A stretch of 64,000 nucleotides of DNA from positions 3,844,001 to 3,908,000 of the forward strand of contig NZ_CP069161.1 in assembly GCF_018802605.1 (NCBI RefSeq), written 5' to 3'. The DNA is from Paludibacterium paludis. GTDB taxonomy: Bacteria > Pseudomonadota > Gammaproteobacteria > Burkholderiales > Chromobacteriaceae. Below the pieces are notes generated by a model, which saw nothing but the letters and a program-made list of their open reading frames with translations, did no database searches and was not told the DNA's origin. Within the stretch, counting starts at the first letter, position 1. Every line of letters starts with the position of its first letter. Shown one piece after another: positions 27,872 through 37,603 of this stretch. The position numbers and the translations under genes are program-made.

Positions 27872-29218
27872 ATGTCCAATCAACACTGGCTCGAACGCAG
27901 CCGCGCGTCTGTCTGGCATCCCTGCACCCAGATGAAGCGCCATGAAACCTTGCCCATCATTCCCGTTCGCGAGGCCTCCGGCATCTGGCTGACCGATTTC
28001 GAAGGCAACCGGTATATCGATGGTGTCAGCTCCTGGTGGGTCAACCTCTTCGGTCATGGCGAACCGCGCATCAAGGCCGCGATCCGCGACCAGCTCGACT
28101 CGCTCGAACACGTCATTCTGGCCGGGTTCACCCACGCGCCGGTCGTCGAACTTTCCGAGCGCCTTGGCGCGCTGACCGGCCTAGGCCACGCGTTTTACGG
28201 CTCGGATGGAGCGAGCGCCACCGAGATCGCCCTCAAGATGAGCTTCCATTACTGGAAGAATCTCGGCAAACCGGAAAAAAACCGCTACATCAGCCTGGAA
28301 AACAGTTATCACGGCGAAACCGCCGGAGCGCTGTCGGTCACCGACGTCCCCCTGTTCTCCGCCACCTATGCCCCGCTATTGCGTAATGCCATCCGCGTCC
28401 CGTCTCCGGACAGCCGCAAGGCGGCGCAAGGCGAAAACGCCGACGATGTCGCGCTCGCCGCCGCGGCCGCCCTGGAGAACGTGCTGGCCAAACAATCGGC
28501 CCACATCGCGGCGATCATTCTCGAACCGCTGGTGCAGGGTGCGGCGGGAATGGCCATGTACTCGCCCCTGTATCTGGAAACGGTGCGACAGCTGGCCGAC
28601 CGCTACGACGTGCATCTGATCGCCGATGAAATCGCGGTTGGCTTCGGCCGTACCGGCACGCTGTTCGCCTGCGAGCAGGCCGGCATCCGTCCCGATTTCC
28701 TGTGTTTGTCCAAAGGCATCACCGGCGGTTTCCTGCCGCTCTCCTGCGTGCTGACCCGCGACGGCATCTACGATGCGTTTTACGACGAAGACGTCACCCG
28801 GGGATTCCTGCACTCGCACAGCTACACCGGCAACGCCCTTGCCTGCCGCGCCGCGCTCGCCGTGCTCGACATTTTCAGGGACGACGACATCCTCGCCGCC
28901 AACCGCGAACGGGCGAACCAATTCACCCATTATCTCGAACCGGTGCGCCAACGCCGCGACATCCATCACTTCCGTCATACCGGCATGATCTGGGCATTCG
29001 ACGTCGACACACCGCACCCCGGCTTCGGCCAGGCTTTCTTCCAGGCCATGCTGGCGCAGGGCTGTCTGGTGCGCCCGATCGGCAACACGGTGTATTTCAT
29101 GCCGCCTTACTGCATCGATGACGCGCACATGGCTCAATTGGCCGAAGCAACGTGCAAAAGCCTGGACGCTCTGGCCGATGACCCGGGCCGGATCGGCGCC
29201 GGACTCGCCCTGCCGTGA
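27872..29218 (+). CDS. bioA: Adenosylmethionine-8-amino-7-oxononanoate aminotransferase
   Basis: BioA (448 aa) makes 7,8-diaminononanoate (DAPA) in biotin synthesis using S-adenosylmethionine as amino donor and PLP as cofactor. The BioA-specific WHPCTQMK sequence opens the protein. [12 protein letters not shown], the PLP-binding [10 protein letters not shown], the aspartate site [14 protein letters not shown] and the lysine motif [13 protein letters not shown] (Lys at about 281) all appear. No other bio gene or clear BirA operator is next to it, so it seems to be a stand-alone gene. Confidence 0.96.
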   Translation: MSNQHWLERSRASVWHPCTQMKRHETLPIIPVREASGIWLTDFEGNRYIDGVSSWWVNLFGHGEPRIKAAIRDQLDSLEHVILAGFTHAPVVELSERLGALTGLGHAFYGSDGASATEIALKMSFHYWKNLGKPEKNRYISLENSYHGETAGALSVTDVPLFSATYAPLLRNAIRVPSPDSRKAAQGENADDVALAAAAALENVLAKQSAHIAAIILEPLVQGAAGMAMYSPLYLETVRQLADRYDVHLIADEIAVGFGRTGTLFACEQAGIRPDFLCLSKGITGGFLPLSCVLTRDGIYDAFYDEDVTRGFLHSHSYTGNALACRAALAVLDIFRDDDILAANRERANQFTHYLEPVRQRRDIHHFRHTGMIWAFDVDTPHPGFGQAFFQAMLAQGCLVRPIGNTVYFMPPYCIDDAHMAQLAEATCKSLDALADDPGRIGAGLALP

Positions 29219-29295
29219 AGCAATACACAAACGGCATAACCGTATTGTCCTTCACACCGAGAAAGAAAAGCTTGATATGTCTCAAGCCGAGGTCT

Positions 29296-29324
29296 CACCA
29301 CGATGGACCCGGCCACCTTATAAT
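29296..29324 (+). promoter_or_regulatory. Possible proB promoter
   Basis: A perfect TATAAT (29319-29324) lies 24 bases upstream of the proB ATG, but the -35 position (CACCAC) matches poorly. Only the -10 supports it. Confidence 0.35.
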
Positions 29325-29348
29325 TGCAACCCCACAAGAGAACACTGT

Positions 29349-30473
29349 ATGCATTCGCTGATTCACGATGCCGGCAGGCTGGTCGTCAAGGTTGGCTCCA
29401 GTCTTGTCACCGACAATGGCCGCGGTCTGGACATGGCTGCCCTGCACCGCTGGGCAACGGAAATCGCCGAGCTGAAGCGGCGCGGCAAGCAGGTCGTGCT
29501 GGTTTCCAGCGGCGCGATCGCCGAAGGCTGCCAGCGCCTGGGATGGGCCAGCCGGCCGCGCGCGGTTCACGAATTGCAGGCCGCCGCCGCCGTGGGGCAG
29601 ATGGGTCTGTGCCAAGCCTATGAGAGCGCCTTCCGGCAACATGGTCTTGGCACCGCCCAGATTCTGCTGACGCACGAGGATCTGGCGGATCGCACCCGTT
29701 ACCTGAATGCGCGCTCCACACTGACGACGCTGCTCAACCTGAATGTCGTTCCGATCATCAACGAAAACGACACGGTGGTGACCGACGAGATCCGTCTGGG
29801 CGACAACGATACCCTCGGCGCCCTGGTCACCAACCTGATCGAGGCCGATGCCCTGATCATTCTCACCGACCAGCAGGGGCTGTTCAGCGCGGACCCGCGC
29901 AAGCATCCCGACGCCCGCTTGATCGCGACGGCCCGGGCCGGGGATCCCGCGCTCGAAGCCATGGCCGGCGGCGCGGGCAGCGCGGTCGGCACCGGCGGCA
30001 TGCTGACCAAGATCCTGGCGGCGAAACGGGCGGCGCACAGCGGCGCGGCGACCGTGATCGCCTGCGGCCGGGAGCCGCATGTGCTGTCCCGGCTGGCGGA
30101 TGGCGAATGCATAGGCACCCAGCTCGAAGCCACCACCACCCGGCTGGCGGCGCGCAAGCAGTGGCTCGCCGATCATCTGAAACTCAGCGGCGCCCTGCAT
30201 CTTGACGAAGGCGCGGCGCGCGCCATCCGCGAACGCGGCACCAGCCTGCTGCCTGTCGGGGTCACCGCGGTGGACGGCGAATTCCTGCGCGGCGAAGCCG
30301 TGGCCTGCCTTGATCCATCCGGCCAGGAAGTCGCCCGCGGTCTTGTCAATTACAGCTCCGACGAGGCGCGACAAATTCTCGGCAAAGCCACGCGAGACAT
30401 CGAGGCTGTGCTGGGCTACCTGGTGGAAGCGGAACTGATCCATCGGGACAATATGGTCGGAGCCGCTCACTGA
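29349..30473 (+). CDS. proB: Glutamate 5-kinase
   Basis: ProB (374 aa) phosphorylates glutamate, the first step of proline synthesis. The kinase domain starts [18 protein letters not shown] and holds [37 protein letters not shown] and the [12 protein letters not shown] site. The C-terminal ~90 residues form the PUA domain (for example [15 protein letters not shown] and [15 protein letters not shown]). I start at [11 protein letters not shown]; the frame remains open upstream into bioA, but those residues are not part of the family. proA is not in the window. Confidence 0.97.
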   Translation: MHSLIHDAGRLVVKVGSSLVTDNGRGLDMAALHRWATEIAELKRRGKQVVLVSSGAIAEGCQRLGWASRPRAVHELQAAAAVGQMGLCQAYESAFRQHGLGTAQILLTHEDLADRTRYLNARSTLTTLLNLNVVPIINENDTVVTDEIRLGDNDTLGALVTNLIEADALIILTDQQGLFSADPRKHPDARLIATARAGDPALEAMAGGAGSAVGTGGMLTKILAAKRAAHSGAATVIACGREPHVLSRLADGECIGTQLEATTTRLAARKQWLADHLKLSGALHLDEGAARAIRERGTSLLPVGVTAVDGEFLRGEAVACLDPSGQEVARGLVNYSSDEARQILGKATRDIEAVLGYLVEAELIHRDNMVGAAH

Positions 30474-30580
30474 GACTTCCCGCTCCGACGCTGTTACCCT
30501 GACTGACGTTGTTGTTATCCCGCCCCTGTTTCGTGATCGCGACAGGGGTTTTATCTCCCGCCCAAGAGGAAACTGGTGTC

Positions 30581-31648
30581 ATGAAACACTATGCGATTGC
30601 CGCTCTCATGCTGCTGGCCGCGGCTTCGGCCCAGGCAGACAATGTGCTGCGTATTTTCAACTGGAACAACGAGATCGCTCCCGATACGATCAAGCGTTTC
30701 GAACAGACTTGCCATTGCAAGGTCGTCGAGGACTACTACGGCGACAACGAGGAAATGCTGGCCAAATTGGCAGCCGGGGCGAAGGGCTACGACATGGTGG
30801 TGCCGACCACCTATGCCATGCAAACGCTCGCCAAGCAGAACAAGCTGCAGCCGCTGGACAAGGCGCACATTCCCAACTTCAAGAATCTGAAGCCCGCCTT
30901 CCTCCAGCTCAATGCCCCGTTCGATCCGGGCAACAAGTTCGGCGCCCCGCTGCTCGCCAGCGTCACCGGCATCGGCTACAACACGGAAAAGATCCGCTCG
31001 CTCGGCATCCCCACCAATACCTGGGCCGCGGTCTTCGATCCGAAGTACCTCGCCAAGGTCAAGGGCAAGGTCACCGTGCTCGATTCGCAACGCGAACTGA
31101 TGGGCGCGGCGCTGATGTATCTGGGCAAGGATCCGAACACCACCAATCCGGCCGACTGGAAGGCCGCGGCGGACGTGATCCGCAAGGCCAAGCCTTACTG
31201 GGCCGCCTTCAATAACCAGTCCTACATCAAGGAACTGACGGTCGGCAATATCTGGCTGGTACTGGGTTACTGCAACGACTTTTTCCAGGCCATGAACGAT
31301 GCCAAGGCGGCCAAGCGGCCGTTCACCATCGGTTACGAAACCCAGAAGGAAGGCAACATCCTCGGCCTCGACAACCTGGTCGTGCTCAAGGATGCGAAAA
31401 ACCCCGCGCTGGCCAGCCAGTTCATCAACTTCCTGCTTGACGGCAAGAACGCGGCGGATGTCTCCAACATCATCGGCTCCGTGAACCCCAATGCCGCCGC
31501 CACCGCCTTCCTCAAACCCGATGTGAAGGCCAACAAGGTCATCATGGCGGATCCGGCCAAGCAAAAGCTGATTCTGCTCAAGGACATGGACGTCAAGTCG
31601 CGCCGCGAACTGAACCGCATCTGGACGGACCTGAAAGTCGGCGGTTAA
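30581..31648 (+). CDS. Periplasmic polyamine-binding protein (PotD/PotF-like)
   Basis: This 355-residue extracytoplasmic solute-binding protein has a signal peptide (about 1-19, ending ASAQA) and the SBP_bac family fold. The N-terminus NVLRIFNWNNEIAPDTIKRF and the EDYYGDNEEMLAKL and GYDMVVPTTYAMQ blocks match spermidine/putrescine-binding proteins. No permease or ATPase gene is adjacent, so it is an orphan binding protein or works with a transporter elsewhere. The ligand is inferred from family only. A strong terminator follows it. Confidence 0.9.
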   Translation: MKHYAIAALMLLAAASAQADNVLRIFNWNNEIAPDTIKRFEQTCHCKVVEDYYGDNEEMLAKLAAGAKGYDMVVPTTYAMQTLAKQNKLQPLDKAHIPNFKNLKPAFLQLNAPFDPGNKFGAPLLASVTGIGYNTEKIRSLGIPTNTWAAVFDPKYLAKVKGKVTVLDSQRELMGAALMYLGKDPNTTNPADWKAAADVIRKAKPYWAAFNNQSYIKELTVGNIWLVLGYCNDFFQAMNDAKAAKRPFTIGYETQKEGNILGLDNLVVLKDAKNPALASQFINFLLDGKNAADVSNIIGSVNPNAAATAFLKPDVKANKVIMADPAKQKLILLKDMDVKSRRELNRIWTDLKVGG

Positions 31649-31668
31649 CTTTCCGCCCCTTTCTCCCG

Positions 31669-31701
31669 AACGGCCTCCGCTTTCCGGAGGCCGTTTTTTT
31701 T
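31669..31701 (+). terminator. Terminator of the polyamine-binding protein gene
   Basis: An 11-bp stem AACGGCCTCCG/CGGAGGCCGTT with a TTTC-like loop is followed by eight or more T residues, 20 bases after the stop codon. Confidence 0.93.
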
Positions 31702-31812
31702 GCGATGTGCCGATCCACGACATATCCCGGAGCTCCGGACCTCCGCAGTTGGTGCGTATCCCCGCAATCGTGCCATCATCATGGTAAAGCCACCGCAGCG
31801 AAAGGATCCCCG

Positions 31813-33123
31813 ATGTTGAGCCGTACCTCTGCGTTACCCTGCATCGTCATTGTCGGAGGCGGCGCCGGCGGACTGGAACTGGCCACTCGCCTCGGGCGAA
31901 GCCACGGCAAGCCCCGCAAGGCCCGGATCGTGCTGGTCGACGGTGCGCCGACCCATATCTGGAAACCCCTGCTGCACGAAGTGGCGACCGGCGTGCTCAA
32001 TACCGGCGAAGACGAAGTCAACTATTTCTCGCATGGTTACCGCAATGGCTACGAATTCGAGTACGGCTACATGGACGGACTCGATCCGGAGCGGAACGTA
32101 CTGCGGCTCGCCCCGGTTTCTGGCCAGAACGGGCAAGCGCTCTGCCCGGTCCGCGAAGTCGCCTATGACTGGCTGGTGCTGGCGGTCGGCGCGCAGGCCA
32201 ATGATTTCGGCACACCGGGAGCTCACGAGAACGCCTTGTTCCTGAACACGCCCGAGGATGCCGAACGGCTGCGCCGTACCGTGCTTGAGCATGTGTTCCG
32301 TTGCGGCTGCCATCCTGAGCGCGCCCTGTCGATCGCCATTGCCGGAGGAGGCGCCACCGGCGTCGAACTCGCCGCGGAACTGAACCATACCCTGTGCGAA
32401 CTGCGCGCTTACGGCGCACGGCTCGCGCCGGACAAAGTCCGCATCGCCGTCATTGAAGCCGCGGAACGCCTCCTGCCGGGAGCGCAGCCTTCTTTGTCGG
32501 CCTACGCGGAGGCGCAATTGAAAGAACGCGGCATCACCGTGCATACCGCCAGCCGCGTCGCGGCCGTGCATCCTCTCGAAGTCGAATTGAGCGGGGGACA
32601 GCGCATTCCCGCCGATATCATGGTCTGGGCGGCCGGAGTCAAGGCGCCCCAGTGGCTCGCCACACTGCCGGGACTCAACAGGAACCGGCTCAATCAGATC
32701 GAAGTCGACACCAGATTGCGCGCGCATCCGAATGGACGGATCTTCGCGCTGGGCGATTGTGCATCGGCGCCGGACGGCGACACGGGCTCCCGCCTCCCGG
32801 CCACTGCGCAAGTGGCCCATCAGCAGGCCCGCTGGCTTGCCGGTGAACTTGGCTTGCGGCTCAAGGGCAAGGAGGGACGGCCGTTTGCCTTCAAGCCACA
32901 GGGCATGATGGTGTCACTCGGAAAGCACAGCGCCGTTGGCAGCCTGTCGGCGCTGGTCGGCCCCAAACACGACTACTATGTGGAGGGCCGTAGCGCCAAA
33001 TTGATTTACGCCTCTCTCTACCGTCTGCACCAGGCGGTGGTGCACGGTTGGGTTCTGACCCTGTTGCTCCTGATCGGCGACAAACTGCGGCGCGTGGTGC
33101 GGCCGTCACTGAAGCTGCACTGA
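31813..33123 (+). CDS. ndh: Type II NADH dehydrogenase
   Basis: Ndh (436 aa) is a non-proton-pumping, FAD-dependent NADH:quinone oxidoreductase at the inner membrane. It has the FAD-binding IVIVGGGAGGLELATRLG near the N-terminus, a second Rossmann motif IAIAGGGATGVELAAELNH for NADH (about 175-193), the IFALGDCASAPD flavin motif, and a C-terminal hydrophobic helix VVHGWVLTLLLLIGDKL for membrane attachment. AAAGGA lies eight bases before the ATG, which is why the in-frame upstream extension is not used. Confidence 0.95.
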   Translation: MLSRTSALPCIVIVGGGAGGLELATRLGRSHGKPRKARIVLVDGAPTHIWKPLLHEVATGVLNTGEDEVNYFSHGYRNGYEFEYGYMDGLDPERNVLRLAPVSGQNGQALCPVREVAYDWLVLAVGAQANDFGTPGAHENALFLNTPEDAERLRRTVLEHVFRCGCHPERALSIAIAGGGATGVELAAELNHTLCELRAYGARLAPDKVRIAVIEAAERLLPGAQPSLSAYAEAQLKERGITVHTASRVAAVHPLEVELSGGQRIPADIMVWAAGVKAPQWLATLPGLNRNRLNQIEVDTRLRAHPNGRIFALGDCASAPDGDTGSRLPATAQVAHQQARWLAGELGLRLKGKEGRPFAFKPQGMMVSLGKHSAVGSLSALVGPKHDYYVEGRSAKLIYASLYRLHQAVVHGWVLTLLLLIGDKLRRVVRPSLKLH

Positions 33124-33135
33124 TCTCACAACGAT

Positions 33136-33159
33136 AAACGGCCGCAAGAGCGGCCGTTT
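33136..33159. terminator. Bidirectional terminator after ndh
   Basis: A perfect 10-bp stem AAACGGCCGC/GCGGCCGTTT with a 4-base loop lies between the convergent ends of ndh and the small membrane protein gene. Confidence 0.85.
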
Positions 33160-33175
33160 GTCTGTCCGACTGAAT

Positions 33176-33580
33176 TCACTGCATGTCGTCTTCATGCTTG
33201 GCTCGCCGCGCCTCCAGCGTACGCATCAGCACAAAACCGATCATCGCGCACAGGAAGAACATCAGCATCACCCAGGCGACCGACTGAAGGGTTTCAATCA
33301 TGGTGCGGTAAACCTCCAGCGTCCAGCGCATCCCGTTCAACTCCATCGGACCGGACTCGCCCTTGGTGCTGACATACTTTTCCAGTTCCCACAAACGCAC
33401 CCCTCCAGAGACGCCGACCACCATCACCGCGAACTGCAGATACTGGCTCCAGGCACCTGACAATTCGTCACCCACCAGGCGTACCAGCAGTTTTTTTACT
33501 GTCTTGTCGAAAAAACGGGTTACAGCATATGAAACAGCGAGAGAGACGAACAGGGTCGCCAGGAGCAGCACGTAGAACAT
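33176..33580 (-). CDS. Small inner-membrane protein of unknown function
   Basis: This 134-residue protein has three hydrophobic stretches: an N-terminal one (YVLLLATLFVSLAVSYAV), a middle one (YLQFAVMVVGVSGGV) and a C-terminal one (SVAWVMLMFFLCAMIGFVLM). A basic Lys/Arg-rich segment follows the first and an Arg/Lys/Glu/Asp tail ends the chain. I do not recognise a named family. The stop of ruvB is 15 bases beyond its start, so it may belong to the amgK-murU-ruvCAB transcript as its last gene. Confidence 0.8.
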   Translation of the reverse strand: MFYVLLLATLFVSLAVSYAVTRFFDKTVKKLLVRLVGDELSGAWSQYLQFAVMVVGVSGGVRLWELEKYVSTKGESGPMELNGMRWTLEVYRTMIETLQSVAWVMLMFFLCAMIGFVLMRTLEARRAKHEDDMQ

Positions 33581-33595
33581 GGTGATTTCCTTGAT

Positions 33596-34624
33596 TTAAT
33601 TGGCGGACAGCCCGAAATGGGTATACGCGAGCGGCGTCGCCACCCGTCCCCGCGGGGTACGCTGCAGATAACCTTGCTGGATCAGGTAAGGTTCGATCAC
33701 ATCCTCGATGGTGTCGGCGCTTTCCCCGATCGCCGCCGCAACGTTGTCCAGACCCACCGGTCCACCGGTGAATTTCTCGATGATCGCCGACAAGAGCTTG
33801 CGGTCCATGACATCGAGGCCCGCCGGATCGACATCCAGCATGGACAGCGCCGCATCGGCCACTTCGGGCCCCACCGTACCGTCCGACCTGACCTCGGCAT
33901 AGTCGCGTACCCGACGCAGCAACCGGTTGGCGATACGTGGCGTCCCGCGGCTGCGGCGCGCCACTTCGAATGCGCCCTGCCCCTCCAACCTGACATTGAG
34001 CAGCCCCGCGGACCGCTCGACGATCCGGGTAAGCTCTTCGGACGAATAAAACTCCAGGCGCGCAACGATACCGAAGCGGTCGCGCAACGGGTTGGTCAGC
34101 ATGCCCGCGCGCGTCGTGGCGCCGATCAGCGTGAACGGGGGGAGATCGATTTTCACGGAGCGGGCCGCCGGCCCCTCCCCGATCATGATATCGATCTGGT
34201 AATCCTCAAGCGCGGGATAGAGAATTTCCTCGACCACGGGACTCAAACGATGGATCTCGTCGATGAACAGCACGTCGCGCGGCTCAAGATTGGTCAGCAA
34301 GGCGGCCAGATCGCCGGCGCGCTCAAGCACCGGGCCCGAGGTCTGGCGCAGGTTGACCCCCATTTCGCGCGCCATGATGTGCGCGAGCGTCGTTTTGCCA
34401 AGCCCCGGGGGCCCGAACAGCAGCACATGGTCGAGCGCCTCGCCGCGTCGCCTCGCGGCTTCGATGAAGATTTCCAGCTGCTCGCGCGCCTTGGCCTGCC
34501 CGACGTATTCGTCCAGCAGTTTCGGCCGCAACGCGCGCTCCTGAGCCTCCTCTTGAGAGGAAAGGCTTTGCTGCGTCACCAGCCGTTCGGGCACCGAGCC
34601 CATCAGGTCATCTGTCTGAATCAT
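33596..34624 (-). CDS. ruvB: Holliday junction ATP-dependent DNA helicase RuvB
   Basis: RuvB (342 aa) is the hexameric AAA+ motor for branch migration of Holliday junctions with RuvA. It has the N-terminal [19 protein letters not shown], Walker [10 protein letters not shown], Walker [16 protein letters not shown], the RTSG/TGPVLER region and sensor GATTRAG, plus the C-terminal winged helix ending [14 protein letters not shown]. It lies 52 bases downstream of ruvA. Confidence 0.98.
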   Translation of the reverse strand: MIQTDDLMGSVPERLVTQQSLSSQEEAQERALRPKLLDEYVGQAKAREQLEIFIEAARRRGEALDHVLLFGPPGLGKTTLAHIMAREMGVNLRQTSGPVLERAGDLAALLTNLEPRDVLFIDEIHRLSPVVEEILYPALEDYQIDIMIGEGPAARSVKIDLPPFTLIGATTRAGMLTNPLRDRFGIVARLEFYSSEELTRIVERSAGLLNVRLEGQGAFEVARRSRGTPRIANRLLRRVRDYAEVRSDGTVGPEVADAALSMLDVDPAGLDVMDRKLLSAIIEKFTGGPVGLDNVAAAIGESADTIEDVIEPYLIQQGYLQRTPRGRVATPLAYTHFGLSAN

Positions 34625-34676
34625 GGTTCAACCGGCCCGTACGGGGCTCCTTCTTCGCATACCCTATAGTACCAGA

Positions 34677-35267
34677 TCAACGCACCAGTCCCTTGAGCGC
34701 GAGCCGGATGCCCTCGCTGACCGTCACCTCCGGTGGCAGACCCTTCATCGCCGCCTGCGCTTCCTTCTCGTTGTAACCCAGCGCAAGCAGGGCGTTGGCG
34801 ATATCGCCGCGGTCGTCCGGCGTGGCGGCGAACGGCAACCCGCCCGGCACCACCGCGGCAGTTCCCGTGGAGAGCTTGCCGCGCAACTCGAGCACCAGAC
34901 GCTCGGCGGTCTTCTTGCCGATGCCCGGTACCGAGGAAAGACGCTTGATGTCTTCGGTCGCCACCGCCACCGCCAGTTCGTCGGCGGTCATGCCGGAGAG
35001 GATCGCCAGCGCGATGCGCGCACCGATGCCGGTGACCTTGATCAACTGACGGAAGGTCTCGCGCTCCTCGCGGGTCGCGAAGCCGAACAGCAAGTGAGCG
35101 TCCTCGCGCACCACCTGATGGGTATACAGCCGCGTGGGCTCGCCCAGCGCCGGCAGCTGGTAGAAAGTCGTCATCGGCACATCCACTTCATACCCCACGC
35201 CATTGACATCCACCACCACCTGCGGGGGCAGTTTTTCGATCAGGGTTCCGCTCAAGCGACCAATCAT
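34677..35267 (-). CDS. ruvA: Holliday junction branch migration protein RuvA
   Basis: RuvA (196 aa) binds Holliday junctions and loads RuvB. The start [20 protein letters not shown] is the family N-terminus; a Met two codons earlier and a longer in-frame extension are rejected. Two helix-hairpin-helix motifs ([15 protein letters not shown] and [18 protein letters not shown]) and the C-terminal RuvB-binding domain ([19 protein letters not shown]) are intact. It lies 43 bases after the ruvC stop. Confidence 0.97.
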   Translation of the reverse strand: MIGRLSGTLIEKLPPQVVVDVNGVGYEVDVPMTTFYQLPALGEPTRLYTHQVVREDAHLLFGFATREERETFRQLIKVTGIGARIALAILSGMTADELAVAVATEDIKRLSSVPGIGKKTAERLVLELRGKLSTGTAAVVPGGLPFAATPDDRGDIANALLALGYNEKEAQAAMKGLPPEVTVSEGIRLALKGLVR

Positions 35268-35310
35268 CGGCATTCCTCGGCCATTCCGGCCATAGTGTTG
35301 CAAAAAAGAA

Positions 35311-35850
35311 TCATGCCAAACGGCCTCCCTTGATGCGGAGACCCTGGCGGGTGAACGCCGCCAATGCGGCGTGGCTGTGGTTGGCATGCGTCAGCGCGAC
35401 GGCGAGCGCATCGGCCGCATCGGCCTGTGGCGTGCCCGACAGGGACAACAACCGCACGATCATCGCCTGCACCTGCTCTTTGGGCGCTTTGCCATGCCCG
35501 ACCACGGATTGCTTGACCTGCAGGGCGGTGTACTCGGCGACCGGCAGATCCTTCATCACCAGCGCCGATACGACGGCGCCCCGCGCTTGCCCCAGCATCA
35601 GGGTCGCCGCCGGATTCACGTTGACGAAGACCTGTTCGACAGCGGTTTCGTCGGGGCGATAGGTGTCGACCACCTCGAAAAGCCCTGTGACGATCACGCG
35701 GATACGCTCGGCCAGCGCCGCGCCGTCCGGTGTTCGGATACACCCCGACGCGACATAGAGGCGCTGCTGGCCGACGACATCGACAACCCCGAAGCCGGTC
35801 ATGCGCGATCCCGGATCGATGCCGAGAATGCGCCGCTTCGGGGCGTTCAT
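35311..35850 (-). CDS. ruvC: Crossover junction endodeoxyribonuclease RuvC
   Basis: RuvC (179 aa) cuts Holliday junctions. It has the RNase H-like fold with acidic residues in ILGIDPGS, the Glu of TAVEQVFVN and the Asp pair of [15 protein letters not shown]. The start [14 protein letters not shown] overlaps the murU stop by the ATGA arrangement, which supports both the start and translational coupling. The order ruvC-ruvA-ruvB is normal; the coupling to murU is less common. Confidence 0.97.
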   Translation of the reverse strand: MNAPKRRILGIDPGSRMTGFGVVDVVGQQRLYVASGCIRTPDGAALAERIRVIVTGLFEVVDTYRPDETAVEQVFVNVNPAATLMLGQARGAVVSALVMKDLPVAEYTALQVKQSVVGHGKAPKEQVQAMIVRLLSLSGTPQADAADALAVALTHANHSHAALAAFTRQGLRIKGGRLA

Positions 35851-36536
35851 GCCCAATCCCGCCCGGTGGCGATACGATCGGCCTCCCGCAGGCGTTCCGG
35901 CGTGCCGACATCCAGCCACAGGCCGTCATGACGGTGACCGGTGATTTGCCGTTCCTTGATCGACCGCCGGAACAGGGGCAGCATGGGAGCGGCTTGTCCC
36001 GGCGGCATTCCGGCAAACATCGCAGGGTGGTAGGCCGCCGCGCCGGCGAAGGTCAGGCTTGTGCCTTCGGTCAGAAAACCGTCCTCGCCAAGATCGAAAT
36101 CTCCCGCGGCACGCCAGGCAGGGTTAGGCACCATGACCAGATGAGCCAGACGCTCAACACCGTCGAGCCCGCGGGCCGCTTCGGCAAGACGCCCGAAATC
36201 GATGTCGGCCAACACATCGCCGTTGATCAGCACGAAAGGCTCGCCGCCGAGCAGCGGCAACGCGTTGGCGATGCCGCCCGCGGTTTCGAGGGCCTGCGCC
36301 TCGCGCGACCATGAGATCGACACGCCGTAAGCGGAACCGTCGCCGAACGCCGCCTCGATCTGCTCGCCAAGCCAGGCATGGTTGACCACCAGCTCGGAGA
36401 ACCCCGCCCGAGCCAGGCGGCGGATATGCCAGCCCATCAGGGACTCTCCCCCCGCCTTCAGCAAAGGCTTGGGGGTATGGTCGGTCAGCGGGCGCATGCG
36501 CTCACCACGGCCCGCGGCAAGAATCATGGCTTTCAT
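35847..36536 (-). CDS. murU: N-acetylmuramate alpha-1-phosphate uridylyltransferase
   Basis: MurU (229 aa) makes UDP-MurNAc from MurNAc-1-phosphate in the recycling route that bypasses de novo UDP-MurNAc synthesis. It carries the nucleotidyltransferase signature [20 protein letters not shown] and the metal-binding [11 protein letters not shown]. The immediate neighbour upstream, encoding an AmgK-type kinase, supplies its substrate, and this pairing is strong evidence for the specific activity over other sugar-phosphate nucleotidyltransferases. It overlaps both neighbours by one to four bases. Confidence 0.93.
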   Translation of the reverse strand: MKAMILAAGRGERMRPLTDHTPKPLLKAGGESLMGWHIRRLARAGFSELVVNHAWLGEQIEAAFGDGSAYGVSISWSREAQALETAGGIANALPLLGGEPFVLINGDVLADIDFGRLAEAARGLDGVERLAHLVMVPNPAWRAAGDFDLGEDGFLTEGTSLTFAGAAAYHPAMFAGMPPGQAAPMLPLFRRSIKERQITGHRHDGLWLDVGTPERLREADRIATGRDWA

Positions 36537-37540
36537 CAGAAGGTGTATCCGGTGGTCACATCGTCGTCGCCGACCAACTGCACGATCAACTCATAAAACG
36601 GCGCAAGTTCCCGGTAACGGCGTGTGCTGTGCTTCAGATAGCCGATGAAACGCGGCACCTCGGCCAAGTATTTGTGCTTGCCGTCACGGTGGCTCAACCG
36701 GCAGAAAATCCCGACCACCTTGAGATGACGCTGCACGCCCATCCATTCCACATCGCGGTAGAAATCATCGATACTCTCCGCGACGGGCAGACCAGCGGCG
36801 CGCGCCTTCTCCCAGTAGCGCACAACCATGTCGAGGACGAACTCCTCGTCAAAACCGATGAAGGCATCGCGTAACAGGGAAACCAGATCGTAGGTCACCG
36901 GCCCGTAGACCGCATCCTGGAAATCCAGCACCCCGGGACGGCCGGGCGTCAGCATCAGGTTGCGCACGATGAAGTCGCGGTGCACATACACTTTCGGTTG
37001 GGCCAGAATATTGGCCAGCAGAACATCGCACCCCTCATCCCACAACTTGCGCTGGGCAAAGGTGAAGGGTTTTTTCAGTTCCTTGCCGGCATACCATTCG
37101 GCGAACAGGCCGAATTCACGTCTAAGCAACGCCTCGTCGTACTCTGGCAACACATCCGGACGGCTGCCCTTCTGCAATTCGACCAGGGTATCGATCGCTT
37201 CCAGGAGCAGGACGCGGCGGGTCGCAGGGCTGTCATCGTGGGACAGGGCGTCAAGGTAGGTGACGCGTCCCAGATCCTCCAGTTCCATGAAACCGGCCTG
37301 CGGGTCATGCGCGTGGATGGCGGGCACGTTCACCATGGAAAACACATCGCGCGCCAGGGCGTAAGGCCGGGTGTCCATCTTGTCGGGAGGCGCGTCCATC
37401 ACGATGCGGGTGCTGCCATCCGGAAATACCGCCCGGAAATAGCGCCTGAAATCGGCGTCCGCGGCCGCGAATTCGACGCTGATATCCTGTCCCGGATAGC
37501 GGCTGGCCAACCACGCCTTCAAATCTTCAAGTCTTTGCAT
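36536..37540 (-). CDS. amgK: Anomeric MurNAc/GlcNAc kinase AmgK
   Basis: AmgK (334 aa) phosphorylates the anomeric hydroxyl of MurNAc and GlcNAc, feeding MurU. It belongs to the aminoglycoside-phosphotransferase fold: the catalytic loop is VYVHRDFIVRNLML (H-x-D-x4-N) and the metal-binding motif is VLDFQDAVYGP. Its stop overlaps the murU start. In pseudomonads and many beta-proteobacteria amgK-murU confers intrinsic fosfomycin tolerance; that is family knowledge. It diverges from lptD with only 63 bases between them. Confidence 0.93.
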   Translation of the reverse strand: MQRLEDLKAWLASRYPGQDISVEFAAADADFRRYFRAVFPDGSTRIVMDAPPDKMDTRPYALARDVFSMVNVPAIHAHDPQAGFMELEDLGRVTYLDALSHDDSPATRRVLLLEAIDTLVELQKGSRPDVLPEYDEALLRREFGLFAEWYAGKELKKPFTFAQRKLWDEGCDVLLANILAQPKVYVHRDFIVRNLMLTPGRPGVLDFQDAVYGPVTYDLVSLLRDAFIGFDEEFVLDMVVRYWEKARAAGLPVAESIDDFYRDVEWMGVQRHLKVVGIFCRLSHRDGKHKYLAEVPRFIGYLKHSTRRYRELAPFYELIVQLVGDDDVTTGYTF

Positions 37541-37603
37541 GTTTCAGTTCGTTGCGGTGCTGATAGAATTGTGCGATTTTATACCGCTGATTGCACCCAA
37601 GAT

